NCBI RefSeq assembly: GCF_001429505.1
Contig: NZ_LMJW01000001.1
Coordinates: 153,481-217,480, forward strand
DNA length: 64,000 nucleotides
From: Allobosea sp. Root483D1
Lineage (GTDB): Bacteria > Pseudomonadota > Alphaproteobacteria > Rhizobiales > Beijerinckiaceae
Direction: 5' to 3'
The notes below the pieces were generated by a model. The model did no database searches. It was not told where the DNA came from and saw only the letters and a list, made by a program, of their open reading frames with translations. Position 1 is the first letter of the stretch. Every line of letters begins with the position of its first letter. Shown piece by piece: positions 18,345 to 27,054 of the stretch. The position numbers and the translations under genes are program-made.

Positions 18345-20423
18345 CTAACGGGCCTGCGCCATCGCCTGAGCCGCGACCACCGCATCGGCCGGCTTGCCGG
18401 CGAGCTCGGCGAGATGGTCGAAGCGGGCGCTGAAGGAGCCGACGCCCGCCGTCGCCGAGCGCAACTCGACGATCAGCCCGGCCATCTCGGCCTCCGGCAT
18501 CAGCGCGTTGATCTGGTCCCAGCCGCGCCAGCCGGGCCGCGCATCATAGCCGAGGATCTGGCCGCGCCTTGCCGAGACGATCGCCGAGGCCCGCGACATC
18601 GCATCCGAGGGGATCACGATCTCGACCGCCAGGATCGGCTCCAGCAGCACGGGCCTGGCCTGCGGACAAGCCTCGCCCATCGCGATCCGGGCCGCCTGGC
18701 GGAAAGCCATGTCGGAGGAATCGACCGTATGGTAGGAGCCGTCGGTCAGGGCCACCTCGATGTCGACCAGCGGAAAGCCGAGCGGGCCGCGCTGGCAATA
18801 GTCGCGCATGCCGGCCTCGACCGAGGAGATATACTGCCTCGGCACGACGCCGCCGGTGATGCGGTCGACGAAGCGGATTCCCTCGCCGCGCTGGAGCGGC
18901 GCGATCTCCAGCACGACATCGCCGAACTGGCCGTGGCCGCCGCTCTGCTTGCGGTGCCGGCCGCGGGCGCTGGCCTTGCCGCGCAGGGTCTCGCGATAGC
19001 CGATCTGCGTGGCGCCGCTGTCGACACTGACGCCGTAGCGCCCGGCGAGCCGCTCGAGCGCGACGCGCAAGTGCATCTCGCCCTGGCCGGACAGACGCAT
19101 CTCGCCGAACTCGGCGCGATGATCGAGCGCGAGCGCCGGATCCTCCTCGATCAGCTTGGCGAGGCCGGTGGTCAGCCTGACGTCGTCCTTGCGATCCTTG
19201 ACGCCGACCGAGAGCGCGTGGACCGGCTCAGGCGGCGCGACGGCGCTGACGATATCGGGCCGGGCCTTGCCGACCGCGACCGCATCGCCGGTGCGGACGC
19301 CTTCGAGCCGGGCGAAGGCGACGACCTCGCCTTCCTCGGCCGCCGGGCGGCGCTGCTGCTCGGAGCCCTTGAGCTCGAGCACGCCAGCGATACGGGCCTC
19401 GATGCCGCCGGACGAAGTGATCACATCGCCTTCCGTCATCCGCCCGCGCAGCACGCGGGCCAGCGAAACCTTGCCGCCCTGGCCGGACTGCCAGGTCTTC
19501 AGCACGAGGGCGAGCGGCGCTCCGCTGTCGACGACGCCGATCCGCCCACGCGTCACCTCCAGGGACGGCGCCTCGTGCCTCAGCGCCTTGAGCAGCCGGG
19601 TGACGCCGTTGCCGCGCTCGGCCGCACCGATCAGCACCGGCACGACATGGCGCTCCTTCAACTCGCGGGCGAGGTCGTCGAAAACGAGGTCCCGCGGCGG
19701 TTCGATGTCGCCGAGCAGCCCCTCCATCAGTTCGTCGTCGTAGTCGGCGAGCTTCTCCAGCATCGAGAATCGGGCGTCGCGCTCGCGCTCGACCTCTTCG
19801 GGCGCCAGCGGCACGACCTCGCTCGGGGCATGCTCGCGATAGATGAAGGCCCGCTCCAGCGCGAGATCGATGAAGCCGACGGCGATGCCGTTCTGCCAGA
19901 TCGGGATCTGCCGAAGCAGCAGCGGGGTACGCGAGGCGCGCTGCAGCAAGCCAAGCGTCTCGCGCACGCGCCGCGAGGCGGAATCGATCTTGTTGAGGAA
20001 GAGGAAGCGCGGGATGTCGGCCTCTTCGAGCTCGCGCAGGACGAGCTCCAGTGCCGGCGCCTTGCGGTCATCGGCCTCGCAGACCACCACCGCGGCGTCG
20101 ACCGCCGGCAGGACATGGCGCATTTCCTGGAGGAACTCGACCGAACCCGGGCAGTCGATGAAAGTGTAGCGTTCGCCCATGAAGTCGACGCTGGCGACAT
20201 TGGGCTCGGTGCTCATCTGATGGGAGCGCGCCTCGGGCGAGGCATCGCCGACGCTGTTCTTGGTCTTGACGGAGCCGGCACGCGAGACGGCGCCGCAGCG
20301 CTCCAGAATGCTCTCGAACAGGCTGGTCTTGCCACTCTGGAAGGGACCGACGAGCGCGATGCATCGCGGCCCCCTGCCTCTGACGCCGGACGGGTTTCCT
20401 CCATTGCTGGAAGTCGCAGCCAT
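18345..20423 (-). CDS. elongation factor G-like GTPase
   Basis: The 692-residue protein has the EF-G domain order: G domain (about 18-270), domain II (310-400), and domains III-V to the end. The nucleotide motifs depart from canonical EF-G: G1 is VGPFQSGKTS (residues 25-34), and the others are DCPGSVEF (G3) and NKIDSA (G4). The switch I region is divergent. It belongs to a second EF-G-like group frequent in alphaproteobacteria, whose job is not settled; a role in ribosome rescue or recycling is a guess. The ATG at 20423 follows GGAGGACGAC, fixing the start over a longer open frame. Confidence 0.88.
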   Translation of the reverse strand: MAATSSNGGNPSGVRGRGPRCIALVGPFQSGKTSLFESILERCGAVSRAGSVKTKNSVGDASPEARSHQMSTEPNVASVDFMGERYTFIDCPGSVEFLQEMRHVLPAVDAAVVVCEADDRKAPALELVLRELEEADIPRFLFLNKIDSASRRVRETLGLLQRASRTPLLLRQIPIWQNGIAVGFIDLALERAFIYREHAPSEVVPLAPEEVERERDARFSMLEKLADYDDELMEGLLGDIEPPRDLVFDDLARELKERHVVPVLIGAAERGNGVTRLLKALRHEAPSLEVTRGRIGVVDSGAPLALVLKTWQSGQGGKVSLARVLRGRMTEGDVITSSGGIEARIAGVLELKGSEQQRRPAAEEGEVVAFARLEGVRTGDAVAVGKARPDIVSAVAPPEPVHALSVGVKDRKDDVRLTTGLAKLIEEDPALALDHRAEFGEMRLSGQGEMHLRVALERLAGRYGVSVDSGATQIGYRETLRGKASARGRHRKQSGGHGQFGDVVLEIAPLQRGEGIRFVDRITGGVVPRQYISSVEAGMRDYCQRGPLGFPLVDIEVALTDGSYHTVDSSDMAFRQAARIAMGEACPQARPVLLEPILAVEIVIPSDAMSRASAIVSARRGQILGYDARPGWRGWDQINALMPEAEMAGLIVELRSATAGVGSFSARFDHLAELAGKPADAVVAAQAMAQAR

Positions 20424-20660
20424 GTCGTCCTCCTTCGGTTCTGGCCGCGCGGACGGTGGCCTTGAAGCCTTGCGTACGATGCGGCGGTTGACCGGCGGGA
20501 ACGAGAATGGAGCGCCCACGCCGGAAAGGCGGCGGTCGCTCGGGCCCGACGGGGTCGGGCGGCCGTCGAAGAGGGATGTCAGAAGACAGGTTCGCGCCGT
20601 TCCGGAGACGGCGCAAGCGGAATATTGCCGCGCTCCGAAACTCGTCTGACGGTCCAATAG

Positions 20661-20770
20661 CCCTCATCCTGAGGAGCCGCGGAGCGGCGTCTCGAAGGAT
20701 GTTCCAGTCTCCGGAGCCTCCTGGAAGATCCCTCGAGACGCGGGCTTGCGCCCGCTCCCCAGGTGAGGGC
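20661..20770. repeat. palindromic intergenic repeat, family B, copy 1
   Basis: The element starts CCCTCATCCTGAGGAGCC and contains CGCGGAGCGGCGTCTCGAAGG; its partner arm runs from ATCCCTCGAGACGCG to GTGAGGGCT. The same units recur at 29224, 33651 and 34050. It lies directly upstream of the NmrA-type gene fragment. The rest of the 395-base stretch 20424-20818 shows no gene. Confidence 0.8.
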
Positions 20771-20818
20771 TCGCGAGGGACAGGTTCTGCCGAGCTTTCC
20801 CGCCCGCATGCCGGCGGC

Positions 20819-21094
20819 CGCATCGTCAACCTGAAGGGGCCGGCGGAATATTCGCCTGAAGAGGCAGCACAGGCGCTCAGCGAACTGCTCGGCAAGCCGA
20901 TCGCGGCGGTTCCGACGCTGCGCGAGGACTGGGAGCCCGCGCTCGTCGCCGCGGGCTTGAGCCCGAGCCACGCCCGCGAACTGGCCGGTCTCTACGACGC
21001 GATGAATGCCGGCCGCGCCGCTTTCGAGGATGTCGGCGAGACGCGCCGTGGCAGCGTCACGCTGAAGGCGGCGCTGGCCGGGCTATTGGGCTAG
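20819..21094 (+). pseudogene. C-terminal fragment of an NmrA-family NAD(P)-binding protein
   Basis: This stretch translates to about 91 residues (RIVNLKGPAEYSPEEAAQAL through AALAGLLG). It matches from memory the last third of NmrA/HSCARG-type atypical SDR proteins, including the YSPEEAAQALSELLGKP helix and the LYDAMNAGR segment. The N-terminal Rossmann half is missing. The frame stays open further upstream, but that part only translates a family B repeat and non-coding sequence, and no start signal precedes the fragment. It is therefore best read as a remnant, possibly truncated at the repeat. Its stop overlaps the end of the convergent SDR gene by four bases. Confidence 0.65.
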
Positions 21095-21879
21095 CGGTTG
21101 CGCCTTTGCCCGCGCAATGTCGGCAGGCCGATGCCGACCGCGTCGAAGCCGCCGTCGACGGCGAGGACCTGGCCGGTGATGTAGCTCGACCGGTCGCTGC
21201 ACAGGAAGAAGATCGCCTCGGCGAGCTCTTCTTCCGCGCCGTAGCGCGCGAGCGGGATGGCGTCGTGATAGTCGGCACGGATCTCGGGCGAGTGCACGGC
21301 CTTGGCCATGGCGGTCTCGACCGGCCCGGGCGCGACGGCGTTGACGCGGATGCCAAGGCCCGCAAGTTCGGCCGCCTGCTGCTTGGTGAGGTGAGCAAGA
21401 GCCGCCTTGCTGGTGCCGTAGGCGACGCGCAGCGTCGAGGCGCGCAGGCCCGAGATCGAGGTGATGTTGACGATGGCACCGCCGCCATTGTCGGCCATCA
21501 CCGGTGCGACCGCCTGCGTCGTCAGGAACGGCCCGTCGAGATTGACGGCGAGGACACGCTGCCATTCGGCGTAAGTGGTTTCGAGCAATGGCTTGAACAC
21601 GGCAGTGCCGGCATTGTTGACGAGGGCATCGAGCCGGCCGAAGCGCTCGACCACCGCATCGACCGCCTCCGTGACCTGCTTGGGAATCGCGACGTCGCAG
21701 CCGATCGACATCGTCGCGGTGGGCGCGTCGAGCTCGGCCATCGCCCTTGCGAGTTCCGGCTCGTCGATGTCGAGCAAAGCGACCCGCCAGTTGTCGGCGA
21801 GGAAACGCTTCGCCGTCGCCAGCCCGATTCCGCGCGCTGCCCCGGTGACGAGGGCGGTCTTGATCGAACTCTCGGACAT
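21091..21879 (-). CDS. SDR family oxidoreductase
   Basis: The 262-residue classical short-chain dehydrogenase has the NAD(P)-binding TGAARGIGLATAKRF near the N-terminus, NNAGTAVF, the catalytic Ser in ITSISGL, and YGTSKAAL with the Tyr-x3-Lys pair. The C-terminal NAVAPGPVETAM and SSYITGQVLAVDGGFDAVG are typical of 3-oxoacyl-ACP reductase-like members. An Asp after the second strand (LLDIDEPE) suggests NAD rather than NADP. The substrate is unknown. Confidence 0.9.
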   Translation of the reverse strand: MSESSIKTALVTGAARGIGLATAKRFLADNWRVALLDIDEPELARAMAELDAPTATMSIGCDVAIPKQVTEAVDAVVERFGRLDALVNNAGTAVFKPLLETTYAEWQRVLAVNLDGPFLTTQAVAPVMADNGGGAIVNITSISGLRASTLRVAYGTSKAALAHLTKQQAAELAGLGIRVNAVAPGPVETAMAKAVHSPEIRADYHDAIPLARYGAEEELAEAIFFLCSDRSSYITGQVLAVDGGFDAVGIGLPTLRGQRRNR

Positions 21880-21943
21880 GGCGCTGCTCCGTCATCTCGG
21901 GACTGGCGCCTGCATACAGCCCGGCGCGGCCAGCCGGAAGTGT

Positions 21944-22687
21944 TCAGCGAAAGGCGGCCAGCAGCAGGAACAGTCCGGAGAGCAGCATCATTCCGTCGAG
22001 CAGGAGCTGGAAGGTGCGCTCATCCATGCGCCGCACCAGCGCCTTGCCGATGAAGGCGCCGAACATCAGCGAAGAGCCGACGATGACGCCCTTGGCGAAG
22101 ATCGCCAGCGGCATCGCGCCGAAGCTGCGAAAAGTCCCGACCTTGGTCAGGTAGATGAACAGCGAGGTGGCGGCTTCCGTCGAGAGCAGCGCGCCCTTGG
22201 TCAGGCCGTATGCGGCGAAGGCGGGAACGCTCAGCGGTCCGGTCGAGAGTACCAGCCCCGTCAGGAAACCGATCGCCGCGCCGGCCAACGCGAGTTGCCA
22301 GAGACCGAGCCTGATCCGGCGCGCCGCGAGCCAGTGCCGCCCGGGGATCATCAGCAGGAAGAACAGGCCGAGCCCGATATCGATCGCCGCGGCCGGTAAT
22401 TGCAAGAGCGTGCGCGCGCCAAGCATCGCCGCCGGGATGCCGGGTAGCGCATAGGCGAGGAAGGCGCGCCAATCGACCTCGCGCCACCAGGCCGCGAGCC
22501 GCGCCAGATTCGCCATCACCGCGGCAACGGCCATGATCGGCACCGCCTGCTTCGGTCCGAACGACCAGACCAGCACCGGCAGCAGCATGATCGAGGAACC
22601 GGTGCCAACCACGCCGCCGACAGTGCCGGCGATCAGCCCGACGAGCAGGGTGAACAGCGTCGCGTAGGTCAGGATCTCAGCCGGCAT
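21944..22687 (-). CDS. TauE/SafE family membrane exporter
   Basis: The 247-residue protein has about eight hydrophobic helices and the TauE/SafE pattern: GLIAGTVGGVVGTGSSIMLLPVL near the N-terminus (shown here only in outline as a Gly-rich first helix) and the related second-half GFLTGLVLSTGP. The family is linked to export of sulfite, sulfoacetate or other organosulfonates, but the substrate here is not evident. The ATG at 22687 (MPAEILTYATLF) is chosen over one 36 bases upstream because the membrane domain starts directly after it. Confidence 0.88.
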   Translation of the reverse strand: MPAEILTYATLFTLLVGLIAGTVGGVVGTGSSIMLLPVLVWSFGPKQAVPIMAVAAVMANLARLAAWWREVDWRAFLAYALPGIPAAMLGARTLLQLPAAAIDIGLGLFFLLMIPGRHWLAARRIRLGLWQLALAGAAIGFLTGLVLSTGPLSVPAFAAYGLTKGALLSTEAATSLFIYLTKVGTFRSFGAMPLAIFAKGVIVGSSLMFGAFIGKALVRRMDERTFQLLLDGMMLLSGLFLLLAAFR

Positions 22688-22860
22688 GCAGCATCTCGTC
22701 GCCTTGCCGGCGAAATTGTGCAAGATGATCGAACACCGGCCGGGCCCAGCCGCTGCGGCGTCTCGACAAACGCCCCGCGCTCCTGTATGGCGACGGCCTC
22801 AACTTAAAACAGCGAGCCGAAAGCCCGCGCTTCCGCGCGAACACGGCCATGGAGAGACCC

Positions 22861-23259
22861 ATGAACATCATCGAGCAGATCGACCAAGAGCAGATCGCCA
22901 AGCTCGCCGACGGCAAGGAAATCCCGCATTTCCAGCCCGGCGACACCGTGCAGGTCAACGTCAAGGTCAAGGAAGGCGAGCGCAGCCGCGTCCAGGCCTA
23001 TGAGGGCGTCTGCATCGCCCGCAATGGCGGCGGGCTGAACCAGAGCTTCACCGTCCGCAAGATTTCCTATGGCGAGGGCGTCGAGCGCGTCTTCCCGCTG
23101 TATTCGCCGAACCTCGACTCGATCAAGGTCGTCCGCAAGGGCAAGGTTCGCCGCGCCAAGCTGTATTACCTGCGCGATCGTCGCGGCAAGTCGGCCCGGA
23201 TCGCCGAGCGCGTCGAGGCCAGGCCGGCCAAGGGCGAGGGCAAAGGCAAGGGCAAGTAA
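22861..23259 (+). CDS. rplS: 50S ribosomal protein L19
   Basis: The 132-residue protein sits at the 30S-50S interface. Signatures are [52 protein letters not shown] and the end [13 protein letters not shown]. The tail is Lys/Gly-rich, as is usual in Rhizobiales. The ATG at 22861 follows GAGAG; another ATG 12 bases upstream is unlikely. A strong intrinsic terminator follows. In related genomes rplS directly follows trmD, but here it is 18 kb away on the opposite strand. Confidence 0.97.
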   Translation: MNIIEQIDQEQIAKLADGKEIPHFQPGDTVQVNVKVKEGERSRVQAYEGVCIARNGGGLNQSFTVRKISYGEGVERVFPLYSPNLDSIKVVRKGKVRRAKLYYLRDRRGKSARIAERVEARPAKGEGKGKGK

Positions 23260-23286
23260 GCCGCTCTTCCTTTTGTGGATTTCAGG

Positions 23287-23312
23287 AACGCGGCCTTCGG
23301 GCCGCGTTTTTT
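23287..23312 (+). terminator. intrinsic terminator after rplS
   Basis: AACGCGGCC (23287-23295) pairs perfectly with GGCCGCGTT (23300-23308) around the stable loop TTCG and runs straight into six T residues. It is a textbook Rho-independent terminator 28 bases after the rplS stop. Confidence 0.95.
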
Positions 23313-23396
23313 GTTGCCTGCACCGACGCAAGTCACCAGAATCGTCATTCTCCACACGCATATCGAGGGCATTGATCGGCGATTGAAGTGCGCTTC

Positions 23397-23431
23397 TAGC
23401 ATTGCTAAGTGAGCATATCATTAGCAAGCTA
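23397..23431. promoter_or_regulatory. paired palindromic operator of the marR-emrBA operon
   Basis: Two related palindromes precede the MarR gene: TAGCATTGCTA (23397-23407, arms TAGCA/TGCTA) and TAGCAAGCTA (23422-23431, arms TAGC/GCTA). Their centres lie about 24 bases apart, near two helical turns. The outer halves TTGCTAA and TTAGCAA also pair as a longer inverted repeat. The position just before the gene fits autoregulation by the MarR protein. Confidence 0.65.
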
Positions 23432-23445
23432 CTTATGTGAACGCT

Positions 23446-23895
23446 ATGGACTCCGCAGAGCTTCAGGCCGCCTTCACCGCCGAGTTGGCTGCGGCCAACC
23501 GCAAGCTCAGGGCACTGGTCGACGAGCGCGCCCGCGACATGGGGCTGACGCTCTCGCGGGCCCGCCTTTTGATGCAGCTCGCCAAGGTCGACGGGCCGAT
23601 TCAATCCGATCTCGCAGGGCTGCTCGACATCGAACAGCCAACGCTGGTGCGCCTGCTCGACGGGCTCGAACGCACCGGCATGATCGAACGCCGCGCCGCC
23701 CCGGGCGATCGGCGCGCCCGGCGGGTTTTCCTGACGCCGGCGGCGCGGGCCCAGGCCGAGGATATTCTGGCTTTCCTGACCGAGCTGCGCGCCGATATTC
23801 TCGACGGGGTCGGCCGGGAGGAACTCGAAATCGCTCTGCGCGTCCTCACCAGGATGTCGAAGAACATCGCCGCCAATCGCGGGGCGGCCGGATGA
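23446..23895 (+). CDS. MarR family transcriptional regulator of the efflux operon
   Basis: The 149-residue winged-helix protein has the MarR layout: an N-terminal dimer helix, the reading helix region IQSDLAGLLDIEQPTLVRLLDGLE, the wing with RRAAPGDRRARRVFLT (the conserved DxRxxxxxLT motif) and a C-terminal dimer helix. Proteins of this type repress the efflux genes beside them and let go when a toxic ligand binds. The start may be the ATG at 23446 or a GTG at 23437; neither has a strong ribosome site. Its stop overlaps the next gene by 4 bases. Two palindromes directly upstream are likely its operator. Confidence 0.88.
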   Translation: MDSAELQAAFTAELAAANRKLRALVDERARDMGLTLSRARLLMQLAKVDGPIQSDLAGLLDIEQPTLVRLLDGLERTGMIERRAAPGDRRARRVFLTPAARAQAEDILAFLTELRADILDGVGREELEIALRVLTRMSKNIAANRGAAG

Positions 23896-25529
23896 ACGCG
23901 CCCTCCCCCAACCCGCAAGCTGCACCGCCGCCACCAGCCGCGGCCGGCATGAGCCGCGCCCGCGCGCTCGGCTATATGCTGGCGTCGACGGTGCTGGCGA
24001 TGACGCAGCAGGTCGGCGCCAACCTGATCACGACCAATGTCTACCAGATCCAGGGCGATCTCGCCGCCACAGTCGCCGAGACCAACTGGCTGATCGCCGC
24101 CTATATGGCGCCGAACGTCTCGCTCTCGATCGCGCTGATCAAGATCAGGATGCAGTACGGTCTGCGCAACTTCGCCGAGATCAGCATTGCTGGCTTCGTG
24201 ATCGCCGCCCTGCTCAATTTCTTCGTGCACGACCTGCAATCGGCCCTGGTCGTGCGCTTCATGAGCGGCATCGCCGCCGCACCGCTGTCCTCGCTCGCCT
24301 TCCTCTACATGATCGAGCCGCTGCAACCGCGCCAAAAGCTCACGGTCGGCCTGTCGCTGGCGGTGACCAACACCACGCTCGGCATCCCGGTGACGCGGCT
24401 CATTTCACCGACGCTGCTCGAGATCGGCGGCTTCCACGGGCTGACCCTGTTCGAGACGGGGCTGGCACTGGTCGCCTTCGGCCTGGTCTATGCGTTGCCG
24501 CTGACGCCGCCGCCGCGGGTCAAGGTGATCGGGCCGCTCGATGGGGTCAGCTATCTCCTGATCGCGCTCGGCTTCGGCGCCATCGCCGTCGCGCTCTCGC
24601 TCGGTCGCATCTATTGGTGGCTGGAGACGCCCTGGCTCGGCTGGCTCTTCGCCGGAGCGATCATCTGCCTGACCCTGGCGGCGATCATCGAGCTGCACCG
24701 GCAGAGCCCGCTGATCGACATACGCTGGCTGACCAGCCCGGCGACGCTGCACTACGCTACCGTGCTGCTGCTCTTCCGCGTCGTGCTGGCGGAGCAGACG
24801 GTCGGCGCCTCCAATTTCTTCCAGGCGCTCGGCTTCCAGAACGAGCAGACCCTGTCGCTCTACGGCGTGATCCTGGCGGCGATCCTGGCCGGCGGCTTCA
24901 CCTGCGTGGCGCTGCTGCGACCCGGGCGGGAGAGCGCCTTCTACGCGGTGGCGCTGATCTGCATCATGACCGGCGCGATGCTCGACAGCAACGCCACCAG
25001 CCTGACCCGCCCGGACGACATCCATCTCAGCCAGGCGCTGGTGGCCTATGGCTCCGCCCTCTTCCTGCCGGCCGCCATGGCTCAGGGCCTCGCCCCGGCG
25101 CTGGCGCGCGGGCCTGTCTACATCCTGAGCTTCTTCGTGATCTTCCTGTTCACCCAGAGCATTGGCGGGCTGCTCGGCTCGGCGCTGTTCGGCAGTTTCA
25201 TCATGCTCAGGACCAGCTTCCACTACAGCCAGCTCGCCGAGCATTTCTCGCTGGCTGATCCGCTCGTCGCCGAGCGCGTTCAGCAGCTCGGCGCCGCCTA
25301 TGGTCATGTCCTGACCGATCTTGGACTGACCCGGGCCGAAGGCGTCACCCTGCTCGCCTCGCAGGCGACGCGGGAAGCGACCGTGCTCGCCTATAACGAC
25401 GCCTTTCTGCTGATCGCCCTGATCGCCGGCAGCGCTCTCACCGGCCTCCTCGCCCACCTCGCCATTCTGCACTGGCGCGAGCGTTCCGCCGCTCCGGCCA
25501 CCTCTCCTGCTCCCGCGCCCCAGCCATGA
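23892..25529 (+). CDS. MFS multidrug efflux transporter, DHA2 (EmrB) type
   Basis: The 545-residue membrane protein has about 14 hydrophobic helices, as expected for the DHA2 drug:H+ antiporters. The N-terminal half includes TNWLIAAYMAPN (the EmrB-type WxxxAYML-like motif) and VVRFMSGIAAAP. A soluble loop with MLRTSFHYSQLAEHF lies before the last helix, as in EmrB relatives. With the HlyD-type partner it should form a pump that reaches the periplasm and possibly an outer membrane channel. The ATG overlaps the marR stop (ATGA), and its own stop overlaps the next start. Confidence 0.9.
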   Translation: MNAPSPNPQAAPPPPAAAGMSRARALGYMLASTVLAMTQQVGANLITTNVYQIQGDLAATVAETNWLIAAYMAPNVSLSIALIKIRMQYGLRNFAEISIAGFVIAALLNFFVHDLQSALVVRFMSGIAAAPLSSLAFLYMIEPLQPRQKLTVGLSLAVTNTTLGIPVTRLISPTLLEIGGFHGLTLFETGLALVAFGLVYALPLTPPPRVKVIGPLDGVSYLLIALGFGAIAVALSLGRIYWWLETPWLGWLFAGAIICLTLAAIIELHRQSPLIDIRWLTSPATLHYATVLLLFRVVLAEQTVGASNFFQALGFQNEQTLSLYGVILAAILAGGFTCVALLRPGRESAFYAVALICIMTGAMLDSNATSLTRPDDIHLSQALVAYGSALFLPAAMAQGLAPALARGPVYILSFFVIFLFTQSIGGLLGSALFGSFIMLRTSFHYSQLAEHFSLADPLVAERVQQLGAAYGHVLTDLGLTRAEGVTLLASQATREATVLAYNDAFLLIALIAGSALTGLLAHLAILHWRERSAAPATSPAPAPQP

Positions 25530-26566
25530 CCCGCATCTTCCGCTCCGCCGCGACTTATGTCGCCCTCGCCATCGGCCTCGCCGGGCTCGCAGTCGTCCTC
25601 TACGCATGGCGGCTGCCGCCCTTTGCCAGCGCGATCGAGACCACCGAGAACGCCTATGTCCGCGGGCAGGTGACAGTGATCGCGCCGCAGCTCGCCGGCT
25701 ACATCGCAGAGGTCGCGGTGCAGGATTTCGCAACGGTGAGGCAGGGCCAGCTGCTCGTTCGCATCGACGAGCGCATCTTCCAGCAGCGGCTGGAGCAGGC
25801 TCGCGCCAGCCTCGCCGCCCAGCACGCCGCACTCGCCAATTCCGAGCAGGCCCGCCACGCCGCCCAGGCGCGCCTGCGCGCCAGCGAGGCCAATGTCGCC
25901 AGCGCCGAAGCGGCCCTGCGCACGGCGGAAGCCAATTGGGGCCGGATCGAGCCGCTGCGCGAGCGCGGCGTCGTCAACCAGACCAATGCCGACCAGAGCC
26001 TGCAGGCGCTCGACCAGGCCCGCGCCGGGCTGACGGCGAGCAACGCCGCAGTCGACGTCTCCCGGCAGGACGTGCAGAGCGCCATCGTCAACAAGGTTTC
26101 GCTGGAGGCCTCGGTCCAGGGCGCCGAGGCGGCTGTCCATCTCGCCGAGATCGACCTGCAGAACACCCGCATCGTCGCCCCGCAGGACGGGCGCCTCGGC
26201 GAGGTCTCGGCCCGGCTCGGCCAGTACGTCTCGGCCGGCACGCAATTGATGGCGCTGGTGCCGAGCCAGGTCTGGGTGATCGCCAATTTCAAGGAGACCC
26301 AGCTCTCCGGCATGCGCATCGGCCAGAGCGTCAGCTTCACCGTCGATGCTCTGCGCCACGCCCGGCTGACCGGAAAGATCGAACGCTTCTCGCCGGCCGC
26401 CGGCTCGGAGTTCAGCGTGATCCGGCCGGAGAACGCCACCGGCAACTTCATCAAGATCGCCCAGCGCGTGCCGGTGCGGATCGGGATCGATCCCGGCCAG
26501 GATCTGGCCGAGCGTCTTTCACCCGGCATGTCGGTGGTGGTCAGCGTCGATACGGCACAGCGCTGA
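25526..26566 (+). CDS. HlyD family periplasmic adaptor (EmrA type)
   Basis: The 346-residue membrane fusion protein has one N-terminal transmembrane segment (about 12-30) followed by the lipoyl half-motif TENAYVRGQVTVIAPQLAGY. A long Ala/Gln-rich coiled coil follows (about 85-190), then the second half IVAPQDGRLGEVSARLGQYV and a beta-barrel with VIANFKETQLSGMRIGQ. It bridges the MFS pump to the periplasm. It overlaps the pump gene by four bases (ATGA), the third member of a compact marR-emrB-emrA operon. Confidence 0.92.
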   Translation: MTRIFRSAATYVALAIGLAGLAVVLYAWRLPPFASAIETTENAYVRGQVTVIAPQLAGYIAEVAVQDFATVRQGQLLVRIDERIFQQRLEQARASLAAQHAALANSEQARHAAQARLRASEANVASAEAALRTAEANWGRIEPLRERGVVNQTNADQSLQALDQARAGLTASNAAVDVSRQDVQSAIVNKVSLEASVQGAEAAVHLAEIDLQNTRIVAPQDGRLGEVSARLGQYVSAGTQLMALVPSQVWVIANFKETQLSGMRIGQSVSFTVDALRHARLTGKIERFSPAAGSEFSVIRPENATGNFIKIAQRVPVRIGIDPGQDLAERLSPGMSVVVSVDTAQR

Positions 26567-26586
26567 CGACTGTCCGGTTCTGCCGC

Positions 26587-27000
26587 TCAGTCGGCGACAT
26601 CGACATCTGTGAGCAAGAACCCGGTCGGCCCCTTCGTGAAGGTGAAGACATCCCCACCGCAGACGATGGCGTAGATTTCGTTCTTGTTGCCGTCGCGATC
26701 GTAGACCGGCTTGTTGCGCTGGAGGCAGGCGCGGTTCTTCGCGGTAAAGTCGCGCGGATAGGCTTTTGCGCGGAACTGTGCGGCGTCCTGCACCGAAGCG
26801 TCGCCCATGAACGGTAACCGCGTCATGGCGGCGACCGCCAGCGGATCATTGGCTTTCAATGCCGCGCGGAATTTTCCGATGAAGCCATCGAACTCCTTCT
26901 GCACGGCTGGAGGCGCGGTGGCCGGCTTAGGAGCCTGAGCGAAGGCAGGAGCGAGAGCGGCGAGTGCGGCGGCGATCGCGAGGCCCGGCAGAGTCTTCAT
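26587..27000 (-). CDS. secreted hypothetical protein, 137 aa
   Basis: The protein has a signal peptide (MKTLPGLAIAAALAALAPAFAQ), a short Ala/Pro linker and an alpha/beta domain with LKANDPLAVAAMTRLPFMG, which resembles the opening of many small periplasmic proteins that start with an NTF2-like helix. Two Cys (NRACLQRN and AIVCGGDV) may form a disulfide. I do not recognise a named family. It converges on the emr operon and sits 54 bases from the end of the kynureninase-like gene. Confidence 0.75.
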   Translation of the reverse strand: MKTLPGLAIAAALAALAPAFAQAPKPATAPPAVQKEFDGFIGKFRAALKANDPLAVAAMTRLPFMGDASVQDAAQFRAKAYPRDFTAKNRACLQRNKPVYDRDGNKNEIYAIVCGGDVFTFTKGPTGFLLTDVDVAD

Positions 27001-27054
27001 GCATCAGCTCCGTCCGATCGATCAGCGCGGGGTGCAAGCTGACCGGGCCAGAGC

